Positions 1 through 6,938 of a DNA stretch of 11,656 bases are shown piece after piece. The DNA is taken from NCBI GenBank assembly GCA_934501135.1, contig CAKSUE010000006.1, positions 1 through 11,656 on the forward strand. Direction: 5' to 3'. Under the pieces are notes generated by a model. It saw nothing but the letters and a program-made list of their open reading frames with translations, was not told the origin of the DNA and did not search any database. Each line of letters opens with the position of its first letter. Position 1 is the first letter of the stretch. The position numbers were made by a program, and so were the translations under genes. This DNA comes from an uncultured Eubacteriales bacterium. Lineage in GTDB: Bacteria > Bacillota > Clostridia > Oscillospirales > Acutalibacteraceae.

Positions 1-377
1 TATCTAATCTTAACCAAAGACTAGATATATATAAACGCATTTCTAATATTAGGTCTGAATCTGATTCTTTAGATGTTTTAGATGAATTAATAGACAGATT
101 TGGAGATGTTCCAAGCTCTGTTAAAGGCCTTATAGACATTGCCTTAGTTCGATCCTGCGCTGCATCCTTGGGAATATATGAAATAAAACAATTAAATGGG
201 ACAATAAATTTATATGTGAAAAAAATAGATATGGAGCAAATATCAAAAATTATAAAGGGAACAAAAAATAAAGTAATGGTAAATGCAGGAAGTAAACCAC
301 ATATTTCAATTAAAATTGAAAATAATGTAAACCCTATTGATATTTTACAGGAAACTTTAAAAGTAGCCATATATTAA
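1..377 (+). CDS. mfd: Transcription-repair coupling factor Mfd, C-terminal end (partial)
   Basis: The reading frame is open from the left edge (first whole codon at position 3) to the TAA at 375-377, giving about 124 residues of a protein that begins outside the window. The translation contains RLDIYKRISNI, then DELIDRFGDVP, then a helix ending RSCAASLGI. This matches what I know of the C-terminal domain of Mfd, the superfamily 2 translocase that removes RNA polymerase stalled at DNA lesions and recruits UvrA. The first ATG- or TTG-type codons inside the frame (such as TTG at 168) are not real starts, because the homology-like sequence runs back to the window edge. The stop codon sits directly before a promoter for the next gene, and no terminator is visible between them, so some read-through is likely. 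A lipoprotein foldase gene downstream of mfd is an arrangement I recall from Clostridia. Confidence 0.9.
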   Translation, partial: SNLNQRLDIYKRISNIRSESDSLDVLDELIDRFGDVPSSVKGLIDIALVRSCAASLGIYEIKQLNGTINLYVKKIDMEQISKIIKGTKNKVMVNAGSKPHISIKIENNVNPIDILQETLKVAIY

Positions 378-406
378 TAGACATATTAGTAAAAAAAGTA
401 TATAAT
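378..406 (+). promoter_or_regulatory. Sigma-A-type promoter for the SurA/PrsA-like lipoprotein gene
   Basis: TAGACA (378-383), a 17-bp spacer and a perfect TATAAT (401-406) begin immediately after the mfd stop codon. The likely transcription start near 413 leaves a leader of about 24 nt carrying the AAAGGAGG ribosome binding site (420-427). The lipoprotein gene can therefore be expressed independently of mfd. Confidence 0.6.
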
Positions 407-436
407 ATATTTAATTATAAAGGAGGAATCTAAAAA

Positions 437-1465
437 ATGAAGATATTTAAAAAAATAGCCCTTATTTTAGTTTCAGTAATACTATCTTTAAGTACCGCTG
501 CATGCTCTAATATGTCATGGTCAGTTAAAACTGCTGATGATACCTTATCAGCTGGAACCTACATTTATTACATGAGTACTGCATATGCAGAAGCATATAG
601 TAAAATGGAAAATCCATATGGAGATATATTATCGCAAACTATAGAGGACAAAGATGCTTCCACTTGGATAAAAGACACTGCAATGGATAGCTGTAAAAGA
701 TTGTTAGATGTAGAAAAACAATTCAGCGAAGCTGGATTAACTTTAACCGAAGATGAGATTGCTCAAGCTGAATCTGCAACTGATTCTCAATGGAAGCAAT
801 ATGGAAAAACTTATGAAAGCTTTGGAATCTCTAAAGACTCATTCCACAGAGCGTCTTCCCTTTTTAGTCAAAAATATATGAAATTATTTGATTATATGTA
901 CGGTCCTGATGGAACTGTCACAGTATCTGATGATGACCTTAAAAGTTATTTTTTAAAAAATTACGTTGACTATAGTTATATATCTAAAGATTTCTTTAAT
1001 GATGAATCTTCAGAAATGTCTGATGAAGAAAAAGTTGAATTAGAAAATAAATTTAATTCTTATGTAGATTTGCTGAACAACGGAAAAGACATGAAAGAAA
1101 TTTCTGAAACATATATGTCTGATTTTTCATCAGAAGAAGACCCGTTAATTTCCGACGTTTCACCTATTGATGAAAATACTAACATACCCGAAGAAGTTTT
1201 AAATGCCTTAAATGAAATGGATAACAATAGCTCTAAAGTTATAAAAACAGATGAGGAATATTACTTAGTACATAAAGGTAATATTGAAGAACATTTAGAT
1301 ATGCTTGAAAATGAAAAGGATTCAATCCTTGCAAATATGAAATCCACCGAATATTCTGATATGATTAAGCAATCCTCAGAATCTCTTGATATAACAGTAA
1401 ATAAAAGGGTTATTAATAAGTATCAGCCTTCTATGTTTAATAAACAGACTTCCTCAAATAAATAA
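437..1465 (+). CDS. SurA/PrsA-like lipoprotein (peptidyl-prolyl isomerase family)
   Basis: This 342-residue protein begins with a lipoprotein signal peptide: Lys-rich start, hydrophobic core, then STAAC with Cys23 as the likely lipidated residue (T at -3 is slightly off the usual lipobox). The mature part has an alpha-helical SurA_N-like region (about 30-165), then a section beginning VSDDDLKSYFLKNYVDYSYI (about 169-285) laid out like a parvulin isomerase domain, and a helical C-terminus. Typical parvulin landmarks (HILV and GGDLG) are not visible, so the domain may be degenerate and act as a chaperone rather than an isomerase. It would work on the outer face of the membrane, assisting folding of exported proteins. 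The start at 437 has a strong AAAGGAGG 9 nt upstream. It has its own promoter and a terminator at 1475. The family call is moderately secure; isomerase activity is uncertain. Confidence 0.7.
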   Translation: MKIFKKIALILVSVILSLSTAACSNMSWSVKTADDTLSAGTYIYYMSTAYAEAYSKMENPYGDILSQTIEDKDASTWIKDTAMDSCKRLLDVEKQFSEAGLTLTEDEIAQAESATDSQWKQYGKTYESFGISKDSFHRASSLFSQKYMKLFDYMYGPDGTVTVSDDDLKSYFLKNYVDYSYISKDFFNDESSEMSDEEKVELENKFNSYVDLLNNGKDMKEISETYMSDFSSEEDPLISDVSPIDENTNIPEEVLNALNEMDNNSSKVIKTDEEYYLVHKGNIEEHLDMLENEKDSILANMKSTEYSDMIKQSSESLDITVNKRVINKYQPSMFNKQTSSNK

Positions 1466-1474
1466 TTTTTATAC

Positions 1475-1515
1475 AAAGCTTTGCTTTTCAATAAAAGTAA
1501 AGCTTTTATTTTTTG
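1475..1515 (+). terminator. Rho-independent terminator of the lipoprotein gene
   Basis: AAAGCTTTGCTTTT (1475-1488) pairs with AAAAGTAAAGCTTT (1493-1506) around a 4-nt loop, with one G-U pair, followed by TATTTTTTG. It lies 10 nt after the stop codon. Confidence 0.8.
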
Positions 1516-1523
1516 TCTTGTAC

Positions 1524-1551
1524 TTGCCAAACAATTGTGATATCATATTAT
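1524..1551 (+). promoter_or_regulatory. Possible promoter for the split membrane-protein gene
   Basis: TTGCCA (1524-1529), a 16-bp spacer and TATTAT (1546-1551). A perfect TATAAT also occurs at 1553-1558 but lacks a -35 at proper distance, so the exact -10 is uncertain. The terminator just upstream implies that the next gene needs its own promoter here. Confidence 0.4.
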
Positions 1552-1608
1552 ATATAATGTTTTATAAATCACTTTTACTCTGGTCCGTTTGAGGAGGATA
1601 TTTAAAAA

Positions 1609-1950
1609 ATGAAAAAAGCTATTAAAGTTTTAATAATTATGTTAATAATGTTTGCATCAACTACTTTTATTTATGTAGAAAACACAACTAATGTGTATGC
1701 AGTAACGTCGTCACTTTTGCCATCTAACGGCGAGGTAGATACTGAAGAACTTACTTCTGATGACTGGGCTTTAATTACAAGTTCAGGGTCTAATACTAAG
1801 GGAAACTCATTTGATTTTATAAAAAATAATACAAATTCAAGTGATAATGGAAAATGGATGCTTTATAGTGGTTTGGGACTAATTGCATTATCTGTGATTG
1901 GTATAATATACGTTATTTTCTCAAGCATAGTTCCTAAAAAAAAAAGATAA
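1609..1950 (+). CDS. Small membrane protein of unknown function, N-terminal part (probably frameshifted)
   Basis: The 113-residue product has a signal peptide (about residues 1-31, ending NVYA), a polar exterior region rich in Ser, Asn, Asp and Thr (32-82), and one membrane helix (about 83-108) followed by PKKKR. That is the layout of a type I single-pass membrane protein. The start has a strong GAGGAGG (1590-1596) about 12 nt upstream. I do not recognise the family. The frame ends just after a run of ten A (1936-1945). The -1 frame is open from there to 2138 and supplies a basic cytoplasmic tail, so the natural product is probably 176 residues, with this frame giving a version that stops right after the membrane anchor. 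The split could be an assembly error, a mutation, or deliberate slippage. No anchor motif such as LPXTG is present. It converges with clpC. Confidence 0.75.
   Translation: MKKAIKVLIIMLIMFASTTFIYVENTTNVYAVTSSLLPSNGEVDTEELTSDDWALITSSGSNTKGNSFDFIKNNTNSSDNGKWMLYSGLGLIALSVIGIIYVIFSSIVPKKKR
1936..1945 (+). other. A10 homopolymer, candidate slippage or frameshift site
   Basis: Ten consecutive A follow the Pro109 codon (CCT) of the upstream frame and precede G1946. In the 0 frame they read AAA AAA AAA AGA TAA. A tandem -1 slip on A AAA AAA, or one extra A in the mRNA or DNA, moves reading into the frame that continues through KINKNYANHHRN to the DWDRFFSS end. Runs of nine or more A are known to cause transcriptional slippage in bacteria and are also common sites of sequencing error and phase variation. 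No strong stimulatory hairpin is evident directly downstream. Confidence 0.6.
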
Positions 1951-1979
1951 ATAAGAATTATGCAAATCATCATAGGAAC

Positions 1980-2138
1980 ATGAAAAAGCCTAATAGAAAC
2001 AGCGTTTCACATAATAATATAAGTAAAAACAAACCATCATCTTCCAAACATACATCACATAACAGTACATCTTCGTATGAAGAAAAAATAAAATCTAGCA
2101 GAACAGCACCTGATTGGGATAGATTTTTTAGTAGTTAA
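1980..2138 (+). CDS. Basic Ser/Asn-rich tail (C-terminal part of the split membrane protein)
   Basis: From ATG 1980 this frame encodes 52 residues, beginning MKKPNRNSVSHNN and ending APDWDRFFSS before TAA. The frame is open upstream to 1938, inside the A10 run, adding K-I-N-K-N-Y-A-N-H-H-R-N without interruption. The only Shine-Dalgarno-like bases (AGGA, 1974-1977) lie 2 nt from the ATG, too close for good initiation. This argues that the segment is normally translated as a continuation of the gene starting at 1609. It would form a cytoplasmic, strongly basic, low-complexity linker ending in a compact acidic-aromatic DWDRFF motif. As a separate protein it would be a small soluble peptide of unknown function. 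I prefer the fusion reading. Confidence 0.55.
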   Translation: MKKPNRNSVSHNNISKNKPSSSKHTSHNSTSSYEEKIKSSRTAPDWDRFFSS

Positions 2139-2148
2139 AATTTTTATT

Positions 2149-2187
2149 TCGATTATTTTAATCGTTATTCTTTATTAATCATATAAA
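2149..2187 (+). terminator. Weak terminator-like hairpin after the split gene
   Basis: CGATT (2150-2154) can pair with AATCG (2160-2164) around ATTTT, followed by TTATTCTTTATT. The stem is only 5 bp, so it may merely assist the much stronger hairpin at 2188-2218, which both converging genes could share. Confidence 0.25.
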
Positions 2188-2218
2188 AATTGCCGGTAAC
2201 AATTAGTTACCGGCAATT
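2182..2218 (-). terminator. Terminator of the ctsR-mcsA-mcsB-clpC operon
   Basis: A perfect 13-bp inverted repeat (2188-2200 with 2206-2218; core TTGCCGGTAAC) surrounds a 5-nt loop. On the minus strand it is followed by a T-rich tract (TTTTTATAT) and starts 3 nt after the clpC stop codon. It may also stop plus-strand transcription from the converging small gene. Confidence 0.85.
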
Positions 2219-2221
2219 ATA

Positions 2222-4678
2222 TTATCTCTTCTCTTCAAAAGTAAATTGATTATCTTTATATCTACATATTAAATTCTTATTTTTAGGAAGCTTTTTCTCC
2301 AGCATATATTCAGAAAGCTTATCTTCTATCTTTGTTTGAATTACTCTTCTCAATGGTCTTGCTCCATAAACATCGTCAAATCCCTCTTTTGAAACTGCTT
2401 TTACAGCCTCATCCGTAAACTCAACTGATATCTCAAGTTCTTTTAGGCGTTTCGTTAAGTTATTAAGCATTCTTCTCGCAATAACTTCTATATCTTTGTC
2501 TGACAACTTATTAAACACTATTATATCATCAACTCTATTTAAGAATTCAGGTCTAAATGTATTTTTGAGCTCACCTATAACTGTATCTCTCAATTTTTCT
2601 GTATTATATTCCTTTGAATTATTTGTAAAACCTAGATTTCTTTGTTGTTCAGTTATAAGTCTTGCCCCAACATTTGAGGTCATTATAATAACAGTGTTTT
2701 TAAAATCAATTTGTCTTCCCTGAGAATCAGTAAGTCTACCGTCTTCTAAAATTTGAAGTAGCATGTTAAATACATCTGGATGGGCCTTCTCTATCTCGTC
2801 GAACAATATGACTGAATATGGTTTTCTCCTTACCTTTTCTGTAAGCTGACCACCTTCGTCATATCCAATATATCCTGGAGGTGAACCAACCAATTTAGAT
2901 ACTGTATGCTTCTCCATAAATTCGGACATATCAAGACGTATCATAGCATTTTCATCACCAAACATAGCCTCTGCTAAAGTTTTGCATAGCTCTGTTTTTC
3001 CTACACCAGTTGGACCTAGAAAAATAAATGAACCAACAGGACGATTTGGGTCTTTTAGCCCTACTCTTCCTCTTCTAATTGCCCGTGAAACTGCTGTTAC
3101 CGCTTCATCTTGGCCTACTATCCTCTTATGAAGAATGTCTTCCATTTTCAGCAATCTTTCACTTTCCTCTTCAGTTAACTGAACAACAGGTATACCAGTC
3201 CAACTCGATACTATATGGGCAATATCCTCTTCAGTTACCTCTCCATTTTCTTTTTCGTGTTTTTCAGTCCACTTTTTCTTTTTATTATCTAATTCTTCTC
3301 TTAATTTTTTCTCTTCATCACGAATTTTTGCTGCACTTTCAAAATCTTGTGCATTAATTGCAGCAGACTTCTCTTTATCTAAGTCCTTTACTCTATTTTC
3401 AATTTCTTGCAAATCATCTGGAGCTGTATATGCTCTAAGTCTAACTCTTGATGCAGCTTCATCTATTAAGTCTATTGCTTTGTCTGGTAAAAATCTATCT
3501 GCAATATATCTGGACGACAATTTTACAGCTGCTTCAATAGACTGATCTGTTATCTTCACTTTATGATGTGCCTCGTATCTATCTCTTAAACCTTTTAGTA
3601 TTTCAATACTTTCTTCTTCTGTTGGTTCGTCTACAGTTACAGGCTGGAATCTACGTTCTAACGCCGCATCTTTTTCTATATTTTTTCTATATTCACTTAT
3701 TGTGGTTGCTCCTATAACCTGAAAATCACCTCTTGCAAGCGATGGCTTCAATATGTTAGCTGCATCTGCAGAGCCCTCTGCGGACCCCGCACCTATTATT
3801 GTATGAAGTTCATCTATAAACAATATTATGTTACCCGCTTTTTTAACCTCATCCATAGCATTTTTTATTCTATCTTCAAAGTCACCTCTATATTTGGTAC
3901 CAGCAATCATTCCTGTTAAATCAAGAGAAATTATTCTTTTATCTTTTAAAATTTCTGGAACATCCCCGGAAGCTATTTTAAGAGCTAACCCTTCTGCAAC
4001 TGCAGTTTTTCCTACACCGGGTTCTCCTATGAGGCAAGGATTGTTCTTTGTTCTTCTTGATAAAATTTGTATAACCCTTTCTATCTCTTTCTGTCTTCCT
4101 ATAACTGGATCTATTTCACCTTTAGATGCTATTTCTGTTAGGTCTCTTCCAAACTGCTCTAATGTCTTAGTGTTACTATTCTTTTTAGATTTATTTTGAT
4201 ATTGAAAATTACTATATTGACTATCATCAAGTTCTTGAGTTACACCTAATTTATCTTCTATTTTATTAAGTATATCTTGCTCCTTTACACCTAATTCATT
4301 TAAAAAGCGCACAGCATAACTATCGCTCTCATCTACAATAGCAATTAATAGATGTTCTGTTCCTACATAATTATGACCTAACCTTGCAGCCTGTACTACT
4401 GCTATTTGAAGTATGCGCTTCGTTCTAGGAGTAAAATCTTCTGTGGTTACTCTAGTACGCATACCAACACCTATCTTCTCTTTTATAAAATCAGATATTA
4501 CGCTGCTTTCTACACCCAACTCGCTTAATACTGTATAGGCAACACCATCTCCCTCTTTTAAAAGTCCCAAAAGTATATGTTCACTACCAACATACGTATG
4601 CCCCATTTTCTCGGCACTATCTATAGCCAAGTTTAATGCCTTATTAGCTTTTTCTGTAAATCCATTAAATCTATACAT
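2222..4678 (-). CDS. clpC: ATP-dependent Clp protease ATPase subunit ClpC
   Basis: This 818-residue Hsp100 unfoldase threads substrates into ClpP and is full length for ClpC. In order: double Clp_N repeat (about 3-145); AAA domain D1 with Walker A GEPGVGKT (218-225), Walker B ILFIDE (285-290), pore loop KYRG (262-265) and ERRF arginine finger (341-344); a middle section with a UVR motif (about 433-465), the McsA/MecA-type adaptor contact region that marks ClpC rather than ClpA; D2 with Walker A GPTGVGKT (555-562), Walker B VILFDE (623-628), pore loop GYIG (602-605) and RPEFLNR (709-715); sensor 2 GARPLRR (772-778). NLGF (681-684) fits the ClpP-docking loop. Start ATG 4678 has AAAGGAGA upstream. 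It is last in the operon, 41 nt after mcsB, under CtsR control, and followed at once by a terminator. clpP is not in the window. Confidence 0.98.
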   Translation of the reverse strand: MYRFNGFTEKANKALNLAIDSAEKMGHTYVGSEHILLGLLKEGDGVAYTVLSELGVESSVISDFIKEKIGVGMRTRVTTEDFTPRTKRILQIAVVQAARLGHNYVGTEHLLIAIVDESDSYAVRFLNELGVKEQDILNKIEDKLGVTQELDDSQYSNFQYQNKSKKNSNTKTLEQFGRDLTEIASKGEIDPVIGRQKEIERVIQILSRRTKNNPCLIGEPGVGKTAVAEGLALKIASGDVPEILKDKRIISLDLTGMIAGTKYRGDFEDRIKNAMDEVKKAGNIILFIDELHTIIGAGSAEGSADAANILKPSLARGDFQVIGATTISEYRKNIEKDAALERRFQPVTVDEPTEEESIEILKGLRDRYEAHHKVKITDQSIEAAVKLSSRYIADRFLPDKAIDLIDEAASRVRLRAYTAPDDLQEIENRVKDLDKEKSAAINAQDFESAAKIRDEEKKLREELDNKKKKWTEKHEKENGEVTEEDIAHIVSSWTGIPVVQLTEEESERLLKMEDILHKRIVGQDEAVTAVSRAIRRGRVGLKDPNRPVGSFIFLGPTGVGKTELCKTLAEAMFGDENAMIRLDMSEFMEKHTVSKLVGSPPGYIGYDEGGQLTEKVRRKPYSVILFDEIEKAHPDVFNMLLQILEDGRLTDSQGRQIDFKNTVIIMTSNVGARLITEQQRNLGFTNNSKEYNTEKLRDTVIGELKNTFRPEFLNRVDDIIVFNKLSDKDIEVIARRMLNNLTKRLKELEISVEFTDEAVKAVSKEGFDDVYGARPLRRVIQTKIEDKLSEYMLEKKLPKNKNLICRYKDNQFTFEEKR

Positions 4679-4719
4679 CTTTATTCTCCTTTTCTAAAAT
4701 TCTGTACTATATATTATTT

Positions 4720-5748
4720 TTATTTGTTTTCAGCTAGTCTTTTTCTCACTATATTTGCTCTGAGCTCATCTCTTTTAGACGGCAACATTTCTTTTTCCTC
4801 ATTTTTCATTAGTGTTGCAGGTTGAACATCTATAACCAAAGGGTTTATTACATCATAAGTTATATCCTTTATTTCACCTATTGATATCCCTAATCTTACA
4901 TTAGAAATCAGATTCATAAACTCTTCATTACTTAAAATTTTTGAATATAATAGAATTCCCAATGATCTACTTATTTTATCTAAAACTTTTATATCTTTTG
5001 AAAGTAACTTTCTAGCAGATCGTTCCTGCTCTACCAACTGTAACACTACATTTTTAAGGTTATTAATTGCATCTTTTTCAGATAATCCTAATGTTACCTG
5101 ATTTGATATTTGATATAATGCTCCTATTGCCTGAGTGCCCTCTCCGTAACTTCCACGTAAAGTAAGTCCTAATTTTGATAAACTAGATGAAATCCTATCT
5201 ATATATCCATTCCTCTGAAGTGCAGGAAGATGAAGCATTATTGAGGCTCTCATTCCCGTACCAAGATTAGTGGGACATTGAGTTAAGTATCCTAATTTAC
5301 TATTAAATGCATACGACAAATTTTCGCCAAGCAATAAATCAATTTTATCTGCTAAATCATATGTTCCATCTAGGTCTAATCCTTCCTTCATTACCTGTAT
5401 TCTAATATGATCCTCTTCATTAAGCATTATACTAACAGTTTCATCATCCAGTAAAAGAAGCCGACCTGAGTCTTTATTAGAAATGAAATTAGGGCTAACA
5501 AGATGTCTTTCAACTAATGATACTAAGTTAATTTCATTCAATTTATCTAAATCTATCACTTTAAACCTATTAGATAAAACAGAATTCCCACCAACTAATA
5601 CACCTGTTACTATCTTATTTATATCTTTTTTTTCATTGATATTTAATTTATAAGGAAAAGGATATTTTTTTAGGTTTCGTGCAAGACGTATTCTTGTGCT
5701 TACTATTACATCCCCCATCTCGCCACTTTTCTCATACCATTTATTCAT
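4720..5748 (-). CDS. mcsB: Protein arginine kinase McsB
   Basis: McsB phosphorylates arginine side chains, marking proteins for ClpC-ClpP and removing CtsR from DNA during stress. The 342 residues carry the phosphagen-kinase signatures: STRIRLARN nucleotide-binding segment (17-25), NEED (110-113) and the catalytic-Cys motif CPTNLGTGMRAS (158-169). RDELRA (326-331) matches the RDXXRA phospho-arginine pocket described for McsB allosteric control. Length is close to that of other bacterial McsB proteins (about 350-360). ATG 5748 lies inside the end of mcsA (8-nt overlap) with GGAGGG just upstream, which implies translational coupling. All key catalytic motifs are present, so an active kinase is expected. 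Confidence 0.97.
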   Translation of the reverse strand: MNKWYEKSGEMGDVIVSTRIRLARNLKKYPFPYKLNINEKKDINKIVTGVLVGGNSVLSNRFKVIDLDKLNEINLVSLVERHLVSPNFISNKDSGRLLLLDDETVSIMLNEEDHIRIQVMKEGLDLDGTYDLADKIDLLLGENLSYAFNSKLGYLTQCPTNLGTGMRASIMLHLPALQRNGYIDRISSSLSKLGLTLRGSYGEGTQAIGALYQISNQVTLGLSEKDAINNLKNVVLQLVEQERSARKLLSKDIKVLDKISRSLGILLYSKILSNEEFMNLISNVRLGISIGEIKDITYDVINPLVIDVQPATLMKNEEKEMLPSKRDELRANIVRKRLAENK

Positions 5749-6244
5749 TATTATCCCTCCTATTTTCTAAATCTTTAATTCTATCTCTTATCAGTGCAGC
5801 TTTTTCAAACTCTTGTTTATCTATTAATTCTTTTAACTCTCTTTTTAAATTAACAATTTCATTCATATTACTCTTACTTTGATCTTCCAATAATGCCTTC
5901 TTACCTTTATGAGTAGTATTACCGTGTATTCTTTCTATTAATGGTAACATCTTGTTGTAGAATACATCATAACAATCTGGACATCCAACTTTACCGCTAT
6001 TTACTATATCATCAAATGATGAACCGCATTTTTTGCATCTAATTTGATCTTCTAAAAAATGGGTTTCATTTCCCCAAAATCCTTTAAAAAAATCATCAAA
6101 TGCAAAAGAAAAATCATTAAATAAATTATTATATCCTAACTTATTTGCACATTCTGAGCAAAGGATTAATTCTCTTGTTTCACCATTGACCATTGTCTTT
6201 ATGCAAGCGGTAGCATTATTTTTTAAACATGATTGGCATAACAT
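5741..6244 (-). CDS. mcsA: McsA, zinc-binding activator of McsB
   Basis: The 167-residue protein has four CXXC pairs (Cys3/6, 29/32, 70/73 and 88/91), forming two zinc-binding modules, and a C-terminal UVR motif (about 131-162, ending RDRIKDLENRR). In this family McsA stimulates McsB kinase activity and modulates CtsR. The UVR motif resembles the one in the ClpC middle region of the same operon. The start ATG 6244 has AGGAGG 8 nt upstream and lies 11 nt after the ctsR stop. Its own stop codon overlaps mcsB. A long Phe-rich acidic linker (about 41-60, NDFSFAFDDFFKGFWG) sits between the two zinc modules. Confidence 0.95.
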   Translation of the reverse strand: MLCQSCLKNNATACIKTMVNGETRELILCSECANKLGYNNLFNDFSFAFDDFFKGFWGNETHFLEDQIRCKKCGSSFDDIVNSGKVGCPDCYDVFYNKMLPLIERIHGNTTHKGKKALLEDQSKSNMNEIVNLKRELKELIDKQEFEKAALIRDRIKDLENRRDNNE

Positions 6245-6255
6245 AACTATTCCTC

Positions 6256-6705
6256 CTAAATCTGTGTAAGTAACATATTCTTTAAAAGTGAAGCTCTTAA
6301 ATTATCTCTAAGTTCATATGGGACACATACATATGCCCTATCAGATAAAGCAGCATCTATTAATTTTGCCATATCTATACTTATAACATTTTGATGTTGC
6401 ATATTCTGTAAAATTGCGCTGGCTGCCATTGAATTTATTTTATCTCCTATACAATTAACAACATGCATAATACACATGTTTCTATCCATTTTTACTCTTG
6501 TAATTCTTATATAGCCGCCTCCACCTCTTTTACTTTCAACCATATAACCCTGTTCTGGAGTAAATCTTGATGTTATAACATAATTTATCTGACTAGGAAC
6601 ACATCCCAATTCTCCTGCTAACTCATTTCTTTGAATTTCTGCATTTCCATCACTCTCATCCAAAATTTTCATTATATATGTCGCAACTATGTCACTCATC
6701 TTCAT
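6256..6705 (-). CDS. ctsR: Transcriptional repressor CtsR
   Basis: CtsR represses clp and related stress genes by binding heptad direct repeats. The 149 residues show the N-terminal winged helix-turn-helix, with CVPSQINYVITSRFTPEQGY (35-54) and the glycine-rich wing RGGGGYIRI (60-68), the loop reported to act as the temperature sensor in the family. The C-terminal dimerisation region ends with RDNLRASLLKNML. The start at 6705 (MKMSDI) has AGGAGGG about 10 nt upstream; the second Met (6699) is less well spaced. It is first in the operon, and two CtsR boxes flank its promoter, so it is autoregulated. Confidence 0.97.
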   Translation of the reverse strand: MKMSDIVATYIMKILDESDGNAEIQRNELAGELGCVPSQINYVITSRFTPEQGYMVESKRGGGGYIRITRVKMDRNMCIMHVVNCIGDKINSMAASAILQNMQHQNVISIDMAKLIDAALSDRAYVCVPYELRDNLRASLLKNMLLTQI

Positions 6706-6722
6706 GGATGGTCCCTCCTAAC

Positions 6723-6739
6723 CTTGACTTTCTTTGACT
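6723..6739 (-). promoter_or_regulatory. CtsR operator 1 (between transcription start and ctsR)
   Basis: On the minus strand this reads AGTCAAA-GAA-AGTCAAG, which fits the known CtsR consensus RGTCAAANANRGTCAAA with one mismatch at the last base. It lies just downstream of the predicted transcription start, a position where a bound repressor blocks initiation. Confidence 0.85.
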
Positions 6740-6754
6740 TTAGTTATATTTTAT

Positions 6755-6782
6755 ATCATATTAAAAAAACTTTCAAGGTCAA
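6755..6782 (-). promoter_or_regulatory. Promoter of the ctsR operon
   Basis: On the minus strand TTGACC (6782-6777), a 16-bp spacer and TATGAT (6760-6755). The -35 box lies inside CtsR operator 2, and the start point near 6748 is next to operator 1, so repressor and polymerase would compete. The leader before ctsR is about 43 nt. Confidence 0.75.
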
Positions 6783-6793
6783 ATAAGGGCAAA
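6777..6793 (+). promoter_or_regulatory. CtsR operator 2 (overlaps the -35 box)
   Basis: On the plus strand GGTCAAA-TAA-GGGCAAA, a CtsR heptad repeat with one mismatch (G for T in the second half). It is oriented opposite to operator 1 and is about 38 bp from it edge to edge. Confidence 0.75.
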
Positions 6794-6867
6794 CATTAAC
6801 TCTCTGCTCTATTCTGGTTTAAATTGCATTTATTTTCTTTTGTTTTCTTTGTTTATCTTCATTTTTT

Positions 6868-6888
6868 AAAAAAGTGTAACACTTTTTT
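6868..6888. other. AT-rich hairpin in the ctsR / Cys-peptide intergenic region
   Basis: AAAAAAGTG (6868-6876) pairs perfectly with CACTTTTTT (6880-6888) around TAA. A T follows on the plus strand and TTTT-rich sequence on the minus. It looks like a weak bidirectional terminator or a transcript-insulating hairpin. No gene on either strand is positioned to end here, so its role is unclear. It starts about 75 bp from CtsR operator 2 and 51 bp before the Cys-rich gene. I see no convincing complete promoter for that gene in the remaining 50 bp. Confidence 0.35.
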
Positions 6889-6938
6889 TCTAATTTTAAT
6901 ATTATATATTGAAAACAATAAAAGGAGGAAATAATCTT

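Noticed and set aside
2496..4199. Plus-strand open frames of 75-123 codons inside clpC
   Set aside because: They lie wholly antisense to a full-length conserved gene, show no family resemblance and lack good ribosome binding sites.
2222..6705. The ctsR-mcsA-mcsB-clpC cluster as a novel system
   Set aside because: It is a well-known protein quality-control operon of Bacillota with all expected motifs; only details of its operators and neighbours are of interest.
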